This document shows, piece by piece, positions 31,301 to 43,477 of a stretch of 64,000 nt of DNA. The position numbers were made by a program, and so were the translations under genes. Every line of letters starts with the position of its first letter. Within the stretch, counting starts at the first letter, position 1. The notes beneath the pieces are model-generated. The model did not search any database and had not been told where the DNA came from. It saw nothing but the letters and a program-made list of their open reading frames with translations. Source of the DNA: Phycomyces nitens (lineage: Eukaryota > Mucoromycota > Mucoromycetes > Mucorales > Phycomycetaceae). The DNA lies in contig JAHRBC010000007.1 in the NCBI GenBank assembly GCA_022702545.1, positions 186,001-250,000 of the forward strand, written 5' to 3'.

Positions 31301-32491
31301 TTAATTATGGTGCCTGAATTAAAAACAAAGTTTATTTAGCCACCGTATCACATCAGCTCATCAGTAACAAAAATATATCCTAATTATATGGGTTGTAGGA
31401 ACCACAAGTCTTTTTCTCTAATCTCTAGTTATAAATCAATCTTTGGATGCTGTCAACCATTTAAATACTCGGCATTTCTTGTGTATGAAATAGATCTTTA
31501 AAGGCAATATAAGAATAGCCAGGTTGCTTTACTCGATGATAAACTAGACAGCGTCAGATAAAGTGTATAGAGGGGGTATCTATGGTTACACTATCTTGCA
31601 GATGTTGTTTTCTGGTCAAGATGGCTATATGCCACAGCTCAATCTTGCTTATCCTAACCTAGGCTGCATCACAATTTTAAGATACAATAGATTTTGTTTG
31701 TATGTAAAACTCATCTAGTCTCGAATTGGGATTGTAAATGATCATATCCTTTTATGAATGTCTACTGTCAACCTTTTCTTCTTTCCTTTCCTTGTCGTTT
31801 GTGCTCAGGATCAGCTTTGGACCTTTTTTTCTTCTCTTTATATTTCTTATCCCACACACACACCATTTGATCCTTTGGGCCTTTTGGTAGGTTTATTTGA
31901 CCTTGAGATCTTGGCTACCAAAGAGTGTGTTGCCATTCAAAGTGATATTCTAGAACAAGCTCTTTAAGAAGAGGGTGTTATCAGCCATAATGAAATCCAG
32001 ACAAATCCAATGCTGACTGACTGAATGACCCATTCCAGGTCCCACCCAAATGTTTCATCCCCAAATTATATATATATATATGTGTGGTTCTGGAATTACA
32101 AGTTTTACAAGTACCCTTGCTGATTGTATATATATATTTATATATATATAAGATATATATATATATATATTCAATTACTCAATCTCTTGAACTGGTGTGG
32201 TTATTATTCCGAGGGAATTGGTCCAAAACAAGCTAACATGGATTACTTTATAAATGAGCAAATAATTAATGAAAATGTACATCATCTTGGATTCAGCTCT
32301 TTTGGACTGCTTATTTTCAAAGAGGAAAAAAAAATTATGTATTGAAATTAACAGGATGGCCAAATATTTTCGATAAACAGACAAGGGTCTTCCCCAAAAA
32401 AAGGTTGTTTTAATATAAGAAAATATTTTCTATAGAGGGCTGTATAAGAGAGGAACTAAGTGGATAGGCAAAAACGGTCGAAAGAGAAGAC
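28302..32491. other. 4.2-kb gene-poor region
   Basis: A (GA)n tract lies at 28324-28352, directly upstream of the minus-strand Nudix start, followed by A/T homopolymer stretches. From 28650 to 32490 I see no supported coding frame, tRNA or transposon terminus. (TA)n microsatellites occur at 32066-32080 and 32127-32170. Frames of 60-85 codons occur but have no start context or composition signal. Confidence 0.5.
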
Positions 32492-32994
32492 TTAGGCGGT
32501 AGACTCCTACAGAAACGAATATCAGACACACATATCTTTACCAATATATAGACTTACTCTCAAGTAGGCAACGACATCAGCACGATCCTTGGGCTTCTTG
32601 AAGCCAGCAAAGGCCATCTTGGTACCGGGAATGTACTTCTTGGGGTTCTCGAGGTACTGTTTTGTATGATGATAAGAAATGGGTTGTGTCCTTCAAGTCT
32701 CCAAACAACTTACGTCAAAGAGGGTCTGGTCGTTCCATTCGACACCCTTGTTCTTGTTGGCATCGGTGTAAGAGAAGCCATCGACCTGGCCAGACTTACG
32801 GCCAAAGATACCGTGAAGGTTGGGACCAACCTTGTTGGCACCGCCCTGGAAAGTAGAATAAACAAAAACAAGGTTAGGTTAAATCTAATAATATGCAACC
32901 GTATATTACTTACAGCCTCAACAGTGTGGCACTGGGCACAACGGGTCTTGAAGAGCTTGGCTCCAGCAGTAGCGTTTCCGTCAGTAGCAGACAT
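32492..32994 (-). CDS. CYC1: Cytochrome c
   Basis: This is the soluble mitochondrial intermembrane-space heme protein carrying electrons from complex III to complex IV. Exons 32994-32914, 32845-32714, 32656-32558 and 32506-32492 give 108 aa, the normal length. The heme attachment motif C-A-Q-C-H is at residues 19-23, the [11 protein letters not shown] segment follows, and the axial Met is in P-G-T-K-M-A-F. As usual there is no cleaved presequence. The terminal exon is only 15 nt (Glu-Ser-Thr-Ala-stop), needed because the previous exon ends at a GTAAGT donor. Its start faces that of the putative secreted deaminase across 742 bp. Confidence 0.97.
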
Positions 32995-33736
32995 GTTTAT
33001 TGAATTAGAGTGGGGGGTTAAAGAAAGGGATGAAGCAGCTCGTCGAAAGATCGGGGCTTATAAGAAGAAAATCGGTCAAAAGAAAAAAAAAGAAAGTCAT
33101 CCCAGCCGGTGGCACCCGGGGTTGGTAAACAAAGCCCTACTGTTGTATTTAGATGTACATTGGATGTGACGTAGACTTTTTTTTTATTTATTTTTGTTGA
33201 GAATGGTTTACTGTCTTCAAAGACAAGCCATTCCATGCTCTAGTTAATGCACGGATGCAATTATGTATTGCACAGATCCCCAAAGAACAATAGCAAAAAA
33301 GAACCCCCATTTCCACTCCATAATATTGCAATCCCGCCATATTGAAAATAATAATAATATATATATATATATATTATTTTATTTTATAAAATCAGACTGG
33401 ATCTGTAGAATGATATGATATTGGCTCTGATCCAGCACCCATATTCAACCCTAGACTTTTATTTTACCAGCCTTGTTTTAGCAAGGGTCCCCAACCAAGT
33501 AACTCTGGCTGCTCACCAAGGGAGCACAGTCACTGGATTACTCTGATTGGCCATAAAGTCCTTCTTTATCTGGAAACCATTGACTGGCCCAGTTTGTCAA
33601 TCGATAACCATTGATCCGACATCATTACACACGAGATATTAGATATGGTATATTTACAAGTACTATCAGCGTATAAAAACCAACTCTGTTAGTCAGTAAT
33701 CCCCCCTTTTCATCCTTTATTCTCTCTCTAGTCATC
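32995..33736. promoter_or_regulatory. Divergent upstream region, cytochrome c (-) and deaminase (+)
   Basis: 742 bp. A TATA-like GTATAAAA lies at 33670-33677, about 60 bp before the deaminase ATG, followed by a CT-rich initiator region. A (TA)n run lies at 33357-33374. Confidence 0.5.
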
Positions 33737-34627
33737 ATGACCATCAGAATAGCCCTCTTAACCCTAGTTATCGGATTGTTGCTGGAGTTGGCCAGGGCAA
33801 ACCCTTGCAAACTATTGACAGATCAATATGAATTGGATGCCTGCTACATGAAGGCCGCCCTTGAGTTTGGGCTGGCTGGAAACCCAAGACTTCCCTTTGG
33901 AGCAGTGATTGTGGACCATATATCAAACGATATTTCATGCTATGGAGTCAACTCTGACCGTACAGACGCCTTGTTACATGGTATTTGACGACAATCCAGA
34001 GAACACGTCTTCTAATGTCCCCCCTCCCCTCAAATAGGTGAATCCGCTGCATTTTTAAAGTAGGCACCATTTGGATAATAATCATCTTTACTTAAACATA
34101 CCACAGCTGCACCACCCTCTACCCCTCCCCAACTGGGAACGATGCCATGAATCCTGGTCTGGATTATTCCAAGCACACTCTCTACACCACAGGCGAACCT
34201 GTAAGCCAGCTATTCATAATGGATCCGCATATCTAAAATGATTTATCTATCTATAGTGCCCAATGTGCTCTGCCCAATCACTCTATCGTGGTGTCGCACG
34301 CGTAGTTTGGGGCACCTCGATCCCTGACATCAACAAGAGCGGCAGCTACCAGATATATATTCGGGCGTAAGGTGCCAACTGTCTTTCTCAATCACTAACA
34401 GTTTGATGTCTAGGGCTGATGTGCTTTCATCGGCAAAGGCTGGTGGTGGCGGTCCTTATGCTCATATCCCTACCCTCGAGGGAGGTGTCCTCAGAGACGA
34501 ATGCGACCATGCGTTTTGGTGCGCATTCACCGGATTCCGCAACAAGGACTATTATGAATGGATGGCCAGATTGGGTGAAGACGACTATATCAAATCTAGA
34601 AACGAACGCTTTGAATGCCCAGTATAA
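33737..34627 (+). CDS. Putative secreted zinc-dependent nucleoside/base deaminase
   Basis: Exons 33737-33980, 34038-34059, 34107-34200, 34257-34366 and 34414-34627 give 227 aa. The fold is the CMP/dCMP (guanine/tRNA-adenosine) deaminase superfamily: M-K-A-A-L-E-F-G-L-A and P-F-G-A-V-I-V-D, then the zinc site H-G-E-S-A-A (H-x-E) and, after T-T-G-E-P, C-P-M-C. The second half has Y-R-G-V-A-R-V-V-W-G. The N-terminus, T-I-R-I-A-L-L-T-L-V-I-G-L-L-L-E-L-A-R-A followed by N-P-C, looks like a cleavable secretion signal. That is unusual for this superfamily and implies an extracellular or vacuolar salvage role, or a toxin-like role; neither is shown. The substrate cannot be assigned. The second exon is only 22 nt yet carries the catalytic Glu. 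It is convergent with LeuRS (141 bp between stops). Confidence 0.85.
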
Positions 34628-34768
34628 CAAAGAAGAAGAAGAAGAAGAAGAAGAAGAGAGATTAAGATATGAATTTATAAACAGAAATATATATTTATTT
34701 TGTGTATGCAAGATATTAAGTTTATCAAGAAACAAGCCAATCAATCTCATTATTATTATAATATGATT

Positions 34769-37700
34769 TTACTCGTTCTTGAATGAAAAGGAAGGTGCGC
34801 CAGGAACAGCATTCTCGGCAGCCTTGGAATCCTCCTCTGAAGCCTCGTCACTCTTCAAGACATGGACAGTGTGGAAACCAAGTGCACGCTTGATCTCATC
34901 CAAACAAGTCTTGAGTGTCTCGGTCTCGTCAAAGATGAGAGCACGGTCAAATGCAATAGGTCCGCGCTTCTCAACCAGTTTCTTCTGCTCCTGGACAAAG
35001 GGCATGGTCTTCTTGTTCTTCAGCATACCCTTGGCACCAAGCTCAGCACGGATCTTGTTGTCATCAAACTTGCCAGAAGCATCATAGTTGGCTCTCAGAA
35101 CCTTGATGCAATCCTCCTGCCATTCGGGGAACTTGGTGGCAACATAGATCTTGAGAGATTTGGGTGAGTTGGGCTTGTAGTCCTCCTCGGCAGCCTTTCC
35201 CTTCTTCTTCTTCTTGATCAAGTTGAGCTCTGCATCACGCACGGCCTTGATGGTACGGCGAACGTAATCAGCACTTGCCAAGACAACCTCATCAACAGGT
35301 GCAGTGGGCTGGGGGAAAGGAGCATCGACTACAGAGGTAGGCTTGTGGAGGATATCGGTCCAGAGATGTTCAGACCAATGAGGACAGATGGGAGCAAGGA
35401 ACAGGGTCTGGAACTCAATGTAACGCTCGACAAGGTCCTTGTGCATGCCGATATCAGAGCAGGCAAGCTGGTAGGTATCCTTGGCTGCCTGGAACTCAAA
35501 CACACCGTACTTGAGGGCCTCACGGTAATGGGTGGCAATATAGGCACGTTCGGTCAAGATAGCATAACGGTTCATCTCATTCTCAAAAACGCGATCGTAA
35601 AAGTTGAACTCTCCCTTGCGAAGCTTGGACGAACCAGCGACCTGCTCCTCGCACCATTCAAGAAGTGTATGAAGACGCAAGATGGCAGCATTTGCAGTTG
35701 AATCCTCAAAGTTGGCATCCTCACCTGAATCTCCAGCATCTGCAAGAGCAAAGCGGGTTGCATCAGCACCGTATTTGCTGACTGCATCGCTCATTGTCAT
35801 GAAGTTTCCGGTAGACTTTGACATCTTTTTGCTATCCAACAACAAGTGACCGTTTGAACGGACAGCTCTGGGCCACATTGCCTCGGGGAAAATGGCGGTG
35901 TGGTTATAGAGGAAGAAGGTCAAGTGGTTGGGAATCAGATCCTTTCCAGATGCACGAATGTCCAGAGGATAAAAGTATTCGTATTCGCGTCTAAGTTTGT
36001 CAAGACTGGCCTTGGGGACATCGGTCTTGGGCAAGGGACCGAGCTTGAAGATGTAATCCCATGCTTCGTCAGTCATTTGGTCTGCACGAATGCCAGCAGG
36101 ACCAGTGACCTGGCCATTGACGGCACCACCGTGCAAAAGGTGGGAAACGGTGTAGTAAGCCATGTAGATTGTAGAATCAGAAAGCGATTCGACCAAGAAC
36201 TGCTTGTCCCAGGGCAACTTGGTACCCAGTCCAAAGCTTCTGGCACAAGCCCATTGGTTCAACCAGTCAAGGGTCTGTTCAAACTGATGTCTGGTCTCAA
36301 TGGAAAAGGTCTCCATCTGGGCCAAACACTTTTTGGTCTGCTGCTTCCACTCCTCCTCTCCATAGTCCAAGTACCACTGATCCATAAGAGCAACAACACA
36401 CTCATCACCAGAACGGGACATAACAAGTCCTTCGGGCTCATTGTAGGGGAATCCTTCGCCCTTGCTAATGATCTCATCCTTAACCTTGTTCTTGACTTCC
36501 TGGACCTTTTGGCCCTTGTAATCGCCAATACACATTGTACCGTTGTAGAAACCTTCCTTGTAAGCAATCTCCTTGGCCTCGGCAAGCTGGGTACGATCCT
36601 TTTGGGAGTTGATCTTTTTCAATTTGCACAAGGTAGGGGCAATGAGGTTACCATAGGTAGGTGTCTCGATGACAGGAACAGGCTCAAAGTTAACCCACTC
36701 TGGCTTGACATGGTAGTATTCGCACTTTTTCTTCAGATCCTGGAGAGTGGCAAAATCGTCGGGGGAATCTGAAGGCACAGATGTAACGACACCGGTTCCC
36801 TATTGTTGATTATAGTGTAAGTAGGATGAATAGACAAAAAAAAATTGAGCGTTTTGTACCTTTGTGGCCAAGACGTTATCCATAGGAAGAACGTAGATGG
36901 CGGGATAGACACTCATGGGAGCCTTGAGCTTGGTACCCACGACAAGCTTACCGTTGATCTCGGCCAACTTATCAAGGGTGCCTTCTTTTTCAAAGATCTT
37001 TTGGAAGGCCATGTTGCGAGCAGCACGCTCTGTGACCAAGAAAGCTTCCTTTTCGTTCACATTGTAGATACCGTAGTTAATCTCAGTACCAACAAAACAG
37101 TTGGTCTGACCATACATCGTCTCGGGTCTCAATGTGGCAGCAACAAGGTAGACAGTCTTGCCCTTGAGAGCATCTACCTTGCCCAAGGCAGCCTTGGCCT
37201 CATCCGACCATTCGAGCACACGCATCTTAATGGCGGTGTATTCCTGGGGACCAAGAGCTTCGCCAGACTGACGATCGTGGTCCATACAGGGCTGCTGATC
37301 AACAGGAGAGTAGATGGTGTATCTCTCACCAAACTTGATCTTGTTCAAGCGACGAAGCTTGTTCATCTGCCAGCGCACAAAGCTGTCATAGTAAGGGTTG
37401 GCATCGGTGGTGATAAAACTACGGCGCCAGTCAACCTTTGCACCAAAGGCAGTCACGTCAGTAACGGTGCTGGGGGGGAAGTACTCGGTCCAGTAGTAAG
37501 GGTTTGCGAATTTGTGGATCTCTTCGCGAGGAATACCAAGCTGCAACATGATCTGGAATTGGTAGGTGACGTTTCCAGTCTTTGCGGCAACCTTGCTCTT
37601 GACGTTCTTGGAGATCTCTGCCTTTGCTTCAAGGCTGTTTGAAAGGACCATCTCATCGTACTTTTCAAAGTTCTTGCCAAACATCTCCATTTCACGGGTC

Positions 37701-38192
37701 AGTTTGTCAGCACAGGCCTAGTGGATTGGATTGTTAGATCTCAATTGAATACTCTGCCTCGGACTCTCTTTTGAGTACTTGCTTACCTTGATAGGCATAC
37801 CGGTGCAGTGGAAACCCATTGGGAGAAGGGCACGCTTACCCTTCATACGCTCATAACCAACACCAAAGTCTACCTTTGAGAATGTGAAGGCATGGCCAAG
37901 ATGAAGACGGCCGTTCATGTAAGGGTAGGGCATGCATGCCATGTACTTTGGGTAGACTTTGTGGAGATCTTCAGAGTTTTGGTGTTCTTCGATTGTTGGA
38001 GCATTGATTTCGAATGCCTTTGTGCTATCCCACAAGGTACGTGCCTTTGTTTCCAAGGCGCGGAGAGCATCGCGCTTGGCAGTCTGTATGGAGAGGAGAA
38101 AGAGAAGAAGAAGAAGAAGAAGGATTTATATCAGAATATGATCTATATTTCTTGTGGTTCCTTACCTTTGGGACCTCTGCGGTAGTTGCCAT
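34769..38192 (-). CDS. CDC60: Leucyl-tRNA synthetase, cytosolic
   Basis: The enzyme charges tRNA-Leu with leucine in the cytosol and also serves as a leucine sensor in TORC1 signalling in yeast. Exons 38192-38166, 38083-37787, 37717-36860 and 36799-34769 give 1070 aa, close to yeast Cdc60. The class I signatures are H-L-G-H-A-F (HIGH) in exon 2 and K-K-M-S-K-S-T-G-N in exon 4. The CP1 editing domain includes A-T-L-R-P-E-T-M-Y-G-Q-T-N, and a G-D-E-C-V-V-A-L and Q-W-Y-L-D-Y-G segment follows. The C-terminal part has the Lys-rich archaeal/eukaryotic extension. Codon use is strongly biased to C-ending codons, as in the ArgRS and NOG1 genes, consistent with high expression. The first exon encodes only nine residues. 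Confidence 0.97.
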
Positions 38193-39242
38193 TCTTCAAT
38201 AATCAAACTCGCAAAGAAGCTAGAGCGAATATAAAAAATAAAAAAATTAAAAAAAAAGCACTAAAATAACTGGATTTTTTTTTCGTATTTTTGCATCGGT
38301 GCTTTAAATTGCACTTGAGCTTTGACATTATTGATAGCTGAGTGGCTTGTAGGCCAAATACACCGAGCCAAGGACATATAGAAGAAGATGAGGCTAGAAA
38401 GATGGGCTGGACATTAGGACGCTTATTATTTATAGGATTCCTGCTAATAGAATGGTGTTTAAAGACTCAAGTGTCAAAATGACCCTTTCACGTGGATAGA
38501 TTATGATTGGTCTGAGTCATCCTGAGAGGAAAAGACTGCAGACGGTTGGGCCTCATCTTATTTTAAACAAGACAAGATCAAGAACAAGAAATTGACAGCA
38601 ACTGGGGTCCATGGGCAATTTAATCTTGGATCCATATGTTATCGAGCTACACAAGATCTTTGGGATATTTTTCACAAAGATTGGTGCCAATATTTTTTAA
38701 TCATAAAAGCCCATTTGAATGGCATTTTAGAAAGTTTAATTATTATAAATATAGTATCTTTTGAATAAATAAATAAATTATATATATTTATATATATCAT
38801 ATATCATATATATATATATAGATTACCAAGACTATTTCTAACCACACACCTCAAATGCCCTCTATATGCCTATTAGGGCCCTGTGTTTTAGCTCCAAATA
38901 TCAAGTATATATATATAAATATATATATATATATAAATATACAAAGAAATACTCCAAATTGCATTCAAACCAAAACCTAGAATCATTTGTGCACACTTCT
39001 TTCTCTTTATGTGAGAAGTTTTGCCAAGCCAAATAGACACCGTATAGTGTTTTTTTGTACCATATTCTGAAGAATAAATATTCTCTCTCTTTTCTTAAAA
39101 AACCAAAAAAAAAAAACCTTCTTCTCCTTACTTCTCCTGTATATTCTTTTTTTCTTCTTCTTCTTCTTCTTCTTCTTCTAAATATATATATATATATTTA
39201 TTCATTTTATTCTCTTTTTAACAAACAAAAAACTATTTTATC
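38193..39242. promoter_or_regulatory. Divergent upstream region, LeuRS (-) and kelch protein (+)
   Basis: About 1.05 kb, AT-rich, with (TA)n runs at 38776-38820 and 38905-38940 and a (TTC)n tract at 39153-39179. No gene. Confidence 0.45.
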
Positions 39243-40138
39243 ATGTCAGTCAGCCAACCTGGATCTTCTGCAATTGGAGGAAAGGCAGTCTATATCCAAA
39301 GTAGCAATAAGATCTGGATATTTTCATTCGCACGCGCTACCCAGACAGGAAACACGCTTTATTCAATTGATATCGGCAATGGTTTCGACACAAGAAACCC
39401 TCCAAAGTAATAAAGGCCTTTAGACTCGACTACAACCCCGTACTCTATTCAACTAAACCAGATCCATTCCTGTAGAGTAGCGCACTCGAGTGATATCCAG
39501 AACACCAATTGTCCTGTCTTGCACTTTCCTGTCGTCGTTCCAGATTTCGATGGCGAGAGTATCAATGTGTTTGGAACAGGCAGCTACACCAATACAGAAT
39601 ACATATCCAACATGGTTGTTTGCCAATACAATACCAGGACATTTAGTTGGAACCAGGTCAGTATTCCAAATGCACCATTAGGCCGGCGTAACTATGGATA
39701 CGAGTACGTTAGGAGCAATGGACAGACGCTGTTCTGGGGTAAGTTTCACAATGGCTTTTTTTTTGCATCTTTGAGGCTGTGGTATACCTTGGCCCCAAAA
39801 AGGGGCATTCCGAAAATACCTTGAAGGAGAATGTAGCTTTGAGCTTATCAAAGAAGCTTTCTTGTTTGACAGAAACAGTAATTAATTTTTTTTTATTTTT
39901 ATTTTTATTTTTATTTTACATGTGCTTCATTTATTTATATCTCTAACAAAAAAAATACCCATCAAAAAAGGTGGGGACTCGGATCCTATTACAGGACTCA
40001 ATGAGACGGCAAATTACATTTGGCATAAAGAAGTATCCATGACAAGCAGACTAAGTGCCTGGGTGAATCCCAACTTGCCTTATACTGGTCTGGGAAGAAC
40101 AAATGCCACAATGACCCAGTTCCTGTAAGCCAATTCTC

Positions 40139-40169
<31 letters not shown>

Positions 40170-41292
40170 CTTTCGTTTTTGGTCTCTTAAACCTGAAACG
40201 TTTCTTTAGAGATACAAATAGCCGTATTGCAATCATGGGAGGCGCCGTTATAGACGACGAGTCAAAGGCTGACCAGGTTACTAATTTCCCAATGGCCAAC
40301 ATGTCAGACATCATCCTATACGACGCACGAACACGTAAGAATAATCGACGACAAATCAACAGATGCTCACACTTTATTAGAAAACTGGGACACGGCTCTG
40401 GCAACAGGCCAAGTACCGGTTGGCAGAAAGCATCACACAGCCACCCTTCTTCCAGACGGAAAGAGCATCTTGCTGTATGGAGGCGAGCTGTTTAACGACA
40501 GTGGCTACTTTGTGCTAAACGACCTTGTAATCCTTGACACAACAACCTGGATATGGACCATTCCAAATTCAATAGGCACCGGTCTAACGAGATCAAATCA
40601 TACTTCTATTGTCATCAACAACCAGCTGTGGGTCATTGCAGGATCAAATGGTCCTATCAAGGCAGTCGACATCCAGATCCTTGATCTTGACACCTACACC
40701 TGGACATTTGATGCCAAAGGAAACAAGGCTCGGTTCTCAACCATTGGTGGAGTTGGTGGGCTGATTGGTATCATTATTGGCTGTGTAGCTGCCGTACTTT
40801 TGATCGCAGGCCTACTCACATTCTTTTGTTTGAGAAAGAAGAAGAAGGCTCGTGAAGAAGACTCGCTTCCGTATGACAACTACAATGATCCCTATAACCA
40901 TTTCTCAAAGGTCCAGCAACAGAACCACGCACTCTTGACAACAGCCGGGAATATGGACTATCCAGATAATCAATCGTATGCTGCAGTATATCCAGGTGTG
41001 TGTCAGTATGTGGGACCTCCAATGTCCCAAGGCTTACACGATTTGGCTGCCCCAGCTTATCAGCCACCTACAGAAGACAATCAACGCTGGAATAGGAATG
41101 TACATGATAGCCCAAGGTAAATATAACAGAGCCACACCAGCCAAGACTAATGTCTATTTATAAATAAAAAGGGGATCAAGCTCCAACATTCATGTCCACA
41201 CTGTCCAGAAACCCCAGAAGCCAAACCTTGTTGAAGGTCTTGGACCATCAACGACTGGTGCCACAATCACCAGCCAAAGAACAACATCATAA
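39243..41292 (+). CDS. Kelch-repeat single-pass membrane protein
   Basis: Exons 39243-39406, 39476-39738, 39971-40124, 40210-40334 and one from 40381 join in one frame. Kelch-type blades are visible (G-R-K-H-H-T-A-T-L-L-P-D-G-K-S-I-L-L-Y-G-G, L-V-I-L-D-T-T-T-W, R-S-N-H-T-S-I-V-I-N-N-Q-L-W-V-I-A-G, L-D-L-D-T-Y-T-W). A transmembrane helix (G-G-L-I-G-I-I-I-G-C-V-A-A-V-L-L-I-A-G-L) follows, then a K-K-K-K stop-transfer patch and a ~100-residue polar tail rich in Pro, Gln, Asn and Tyr. This architecture is common in Mucoromycota and is usually a cell-surface receptor-like protein; function unknown. No signal peptide is seen at the chosen ATG, so an upstream exon may be missing (CATGTCAG at 39242 could be an acceptor). 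The last intron is ambiguous: a donor at 41101 with acceptor near 41209 leads to the stop at 41290-41292. Confidence 0.78.
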
Positions 41293-41599
41293 TACGCATT
41301 ATCATCTATCATCTATTAATATTATAATATTATATTATACTCTCTTTTTTATTATTATTTTTATCACTACTCGACAGTTACAATGCCCATTCTATTATGA
41401 TACCCCTCTCCCCTCTCCCCTCTCCTCCTTTGGCCTCCTTATATTCCATCAAAAAAAAGGGACCTTGCAAATTGCCAGATAGACTTTACAATACAATACA
41501 ATTCAATTCAATACAATTCAATACAATGCATACATTTAAAGCATATAGATGAAATGGCGTTTAATGAGGTCTTGGATGACAAGGATTGGAATCAAAAGC
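41293..41599. terminator. Convergent 3' region, kelch protein and ARO2
   Basis: 307 bp between stops. It contains a TTATTATT-rich run, three CCCCTCT repeats (41403-41425) and an (ATACA/ATTCA)n tract (41487-41527), which probably hold the polyadenylation sites of both genes. Confidence 0.4.
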
Positions 41600-42906
41600 T
41601 TATTTTTTAGGGGCCTTTCCCTGGAGAGAATGATGAATGCTGATGGAAGGAAGGCGAGCCATGCTTGCTTCACGGGCATCTTGCTGGAGGCAGGCACTAC
41701 AAGAACAGTTTGGTTAATGGATCAAGATGGATCAAGATGGTCTAATTTGGACTTACTCAATAATTACAAGTGCAGCCATTGCCTCGACAATAGGAACTGC
41801 TCTGGGAACCACAGAGGGATCGTGTCTTCCGCGAGTAGAAAGGATTCCAGACACACCATCGTAGGAGGTCGTCTGCTGGTCCCGAGAGATGGTGGCAGCA
41901 GGCTTAAAGGCGACTCTAAAGTAAATGTTCTCGCCATTGGAGATTCCTCCCTGGACACCACCAGAGTGGTTGGTGGCAGTTCCAAGTCTACCATCAGGCT
42001 TGGTGATAAATGCATCATTGTGCTGGAAACCAGACATGGTTGTGCCGCTGAATCCAGAGCCAAACTCGAATCCCTTGGTGGCAGGAATAGAGAGCATGGC
42101 ATGGGCCAAGAGGGCCTCTAGCTTGTCGAAACAAGGTTCACCAAGGCCAATTGGGCAGTTGCGAATTACACATGTAACAGTTCCACCAATTGAATCATTC
42201 TCTTCTGCTTTGCGAGTAATGAGTTCCTTGATGTCCTCGGCTGTCTTTGGGTGAGGGCAACGAGTGATGTCCTGATCAACCTTTTCGCGGTTGATTGTGT
42301 TGAGGAATTCATAAAATTCTGGCTTGACATCATCATTCTCATGGAGATCATTAATAAAGGGCATGTTAACCTTGCCAACACTAGAAGTAAAGGCAACAAT
42401 CTCAACACCATGGGCAAGGCGAAGGTACTTTTCAGCAATGGCACCAGCGGCCACACGGCCAATCGTCTCGCGTGCAGAGGCACGTCCACCGCCTGATGAG
42501 GCCTTGAGACCGTACTTTTTCAAATATGTGTAATCGGCATGGGAAGGACGAGGAAAGACATCGGTCTCGCTATAGTCATGAGGACGCTGATCGAGATTAG
42601 GCACCTGGATACCGATTGGTGTACCAAGAGACACACCATACTCGGTACCAGACATGATTGTAACCTTGTCTTTCTCATCACGCTAAGATAATAGGATTAG
42701 CAAAAGGTATTGTGGACAGCTTTACCCTTGTCACTCACAGGTGTGGTAAGTTTGCTTTGACCAGGACGTCTGCGGGAGAGCTGGGGCTGAATATCAGCCT
42801 CTGTGAGCTCCATACCTGGAGGAACACCATCGATAATCGCACCGACTCCCTTGCAGTGGGATTCACCATAGGTAGTGACACGGAACAATTTTCCAAAGGT
42901 GCTCAT
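41600..42906 (-). CDS. ARO2: Chorismate synthase
   Basis: The enzyme catalyses the last step of the shikimate pathway, 5-enolpyruvylshikimate-3-phosphate to chorismate, using reduced FMN. Exons 42906-42739, 42682-41757 and 41696-41600 give 396 aa, slightly longer than yeast Aro2. Signatures: G-E-S-H-C-K-G-V-G at the N-terminus, R-R-R-P-G-Q-S (phosphate-binding), [12 protein letters not shown] and [13 protein letters not shown] near the active site, and R-G-R-H-D-P at the C-terminal side. Fungal enzymes are bifunctional with an intrinsic flavin reductase activity; that is inferred. The last exon adds a tail ending G-K-A-P-K-K. The gene is convergent with the kelch gene. Confidence 0.97.
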
Positions 42907-43435
42907 GGTAAAGTATAGTACAAGAAGTATAAGCTGGATAAAGACGTGAATGAATTGGACTTGAGCCTGCTCTTCATACTTTGCCAGTCACGCTGTTGAG
43001 AAGTGTAGTAATGAGTCATTTTTCTGATGCACTGTTTGGAAGGAAATTCAACTACATCCTTTGATTTATTTATTTTTTTGATCCAGCTTTCGTGTCATAT
43101 TTTTATATATGCGGAAATCCTTGGTGACAAGCCATTTTTTTTATATCCAAGAGTATTGGAAATTACTGCACTTTTATTATTATTATTATTAAGATATGAG
43201 CACAAGTCTATTTGATTAATGGTGCATTGAGCACTCTATCTAAAAAAAAACAAATGGCTAGAAAATCATAATTGAAGCAAAATGTCAAGCATGTCCACTA
43301 TAAACTTTTTCTTTCTTTCTTTCCCACTTGACAATCTTTCAGCCGTCACACTATTTAAAGATTATCTGTAAGAGATGTGCTGGATCCTTTCATCATCTTT
43401 AAATGAATATCATCTTTACATATATTGGGGCATGT

Positions 43436-43477
<42 letters not shown>

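Noticed and set aside
35900..36772. 290-codon open frame antisense to LeuRS
   Set aside because: Same reason: it lies wholly over conserved LeuRS coding sequence.
43438..43475. AT-rich run as an origin or CRISPR-like array
   Set aside because: Simple (TA)n microsatellite; no spacer-repeat structure exists anywhere in the window.
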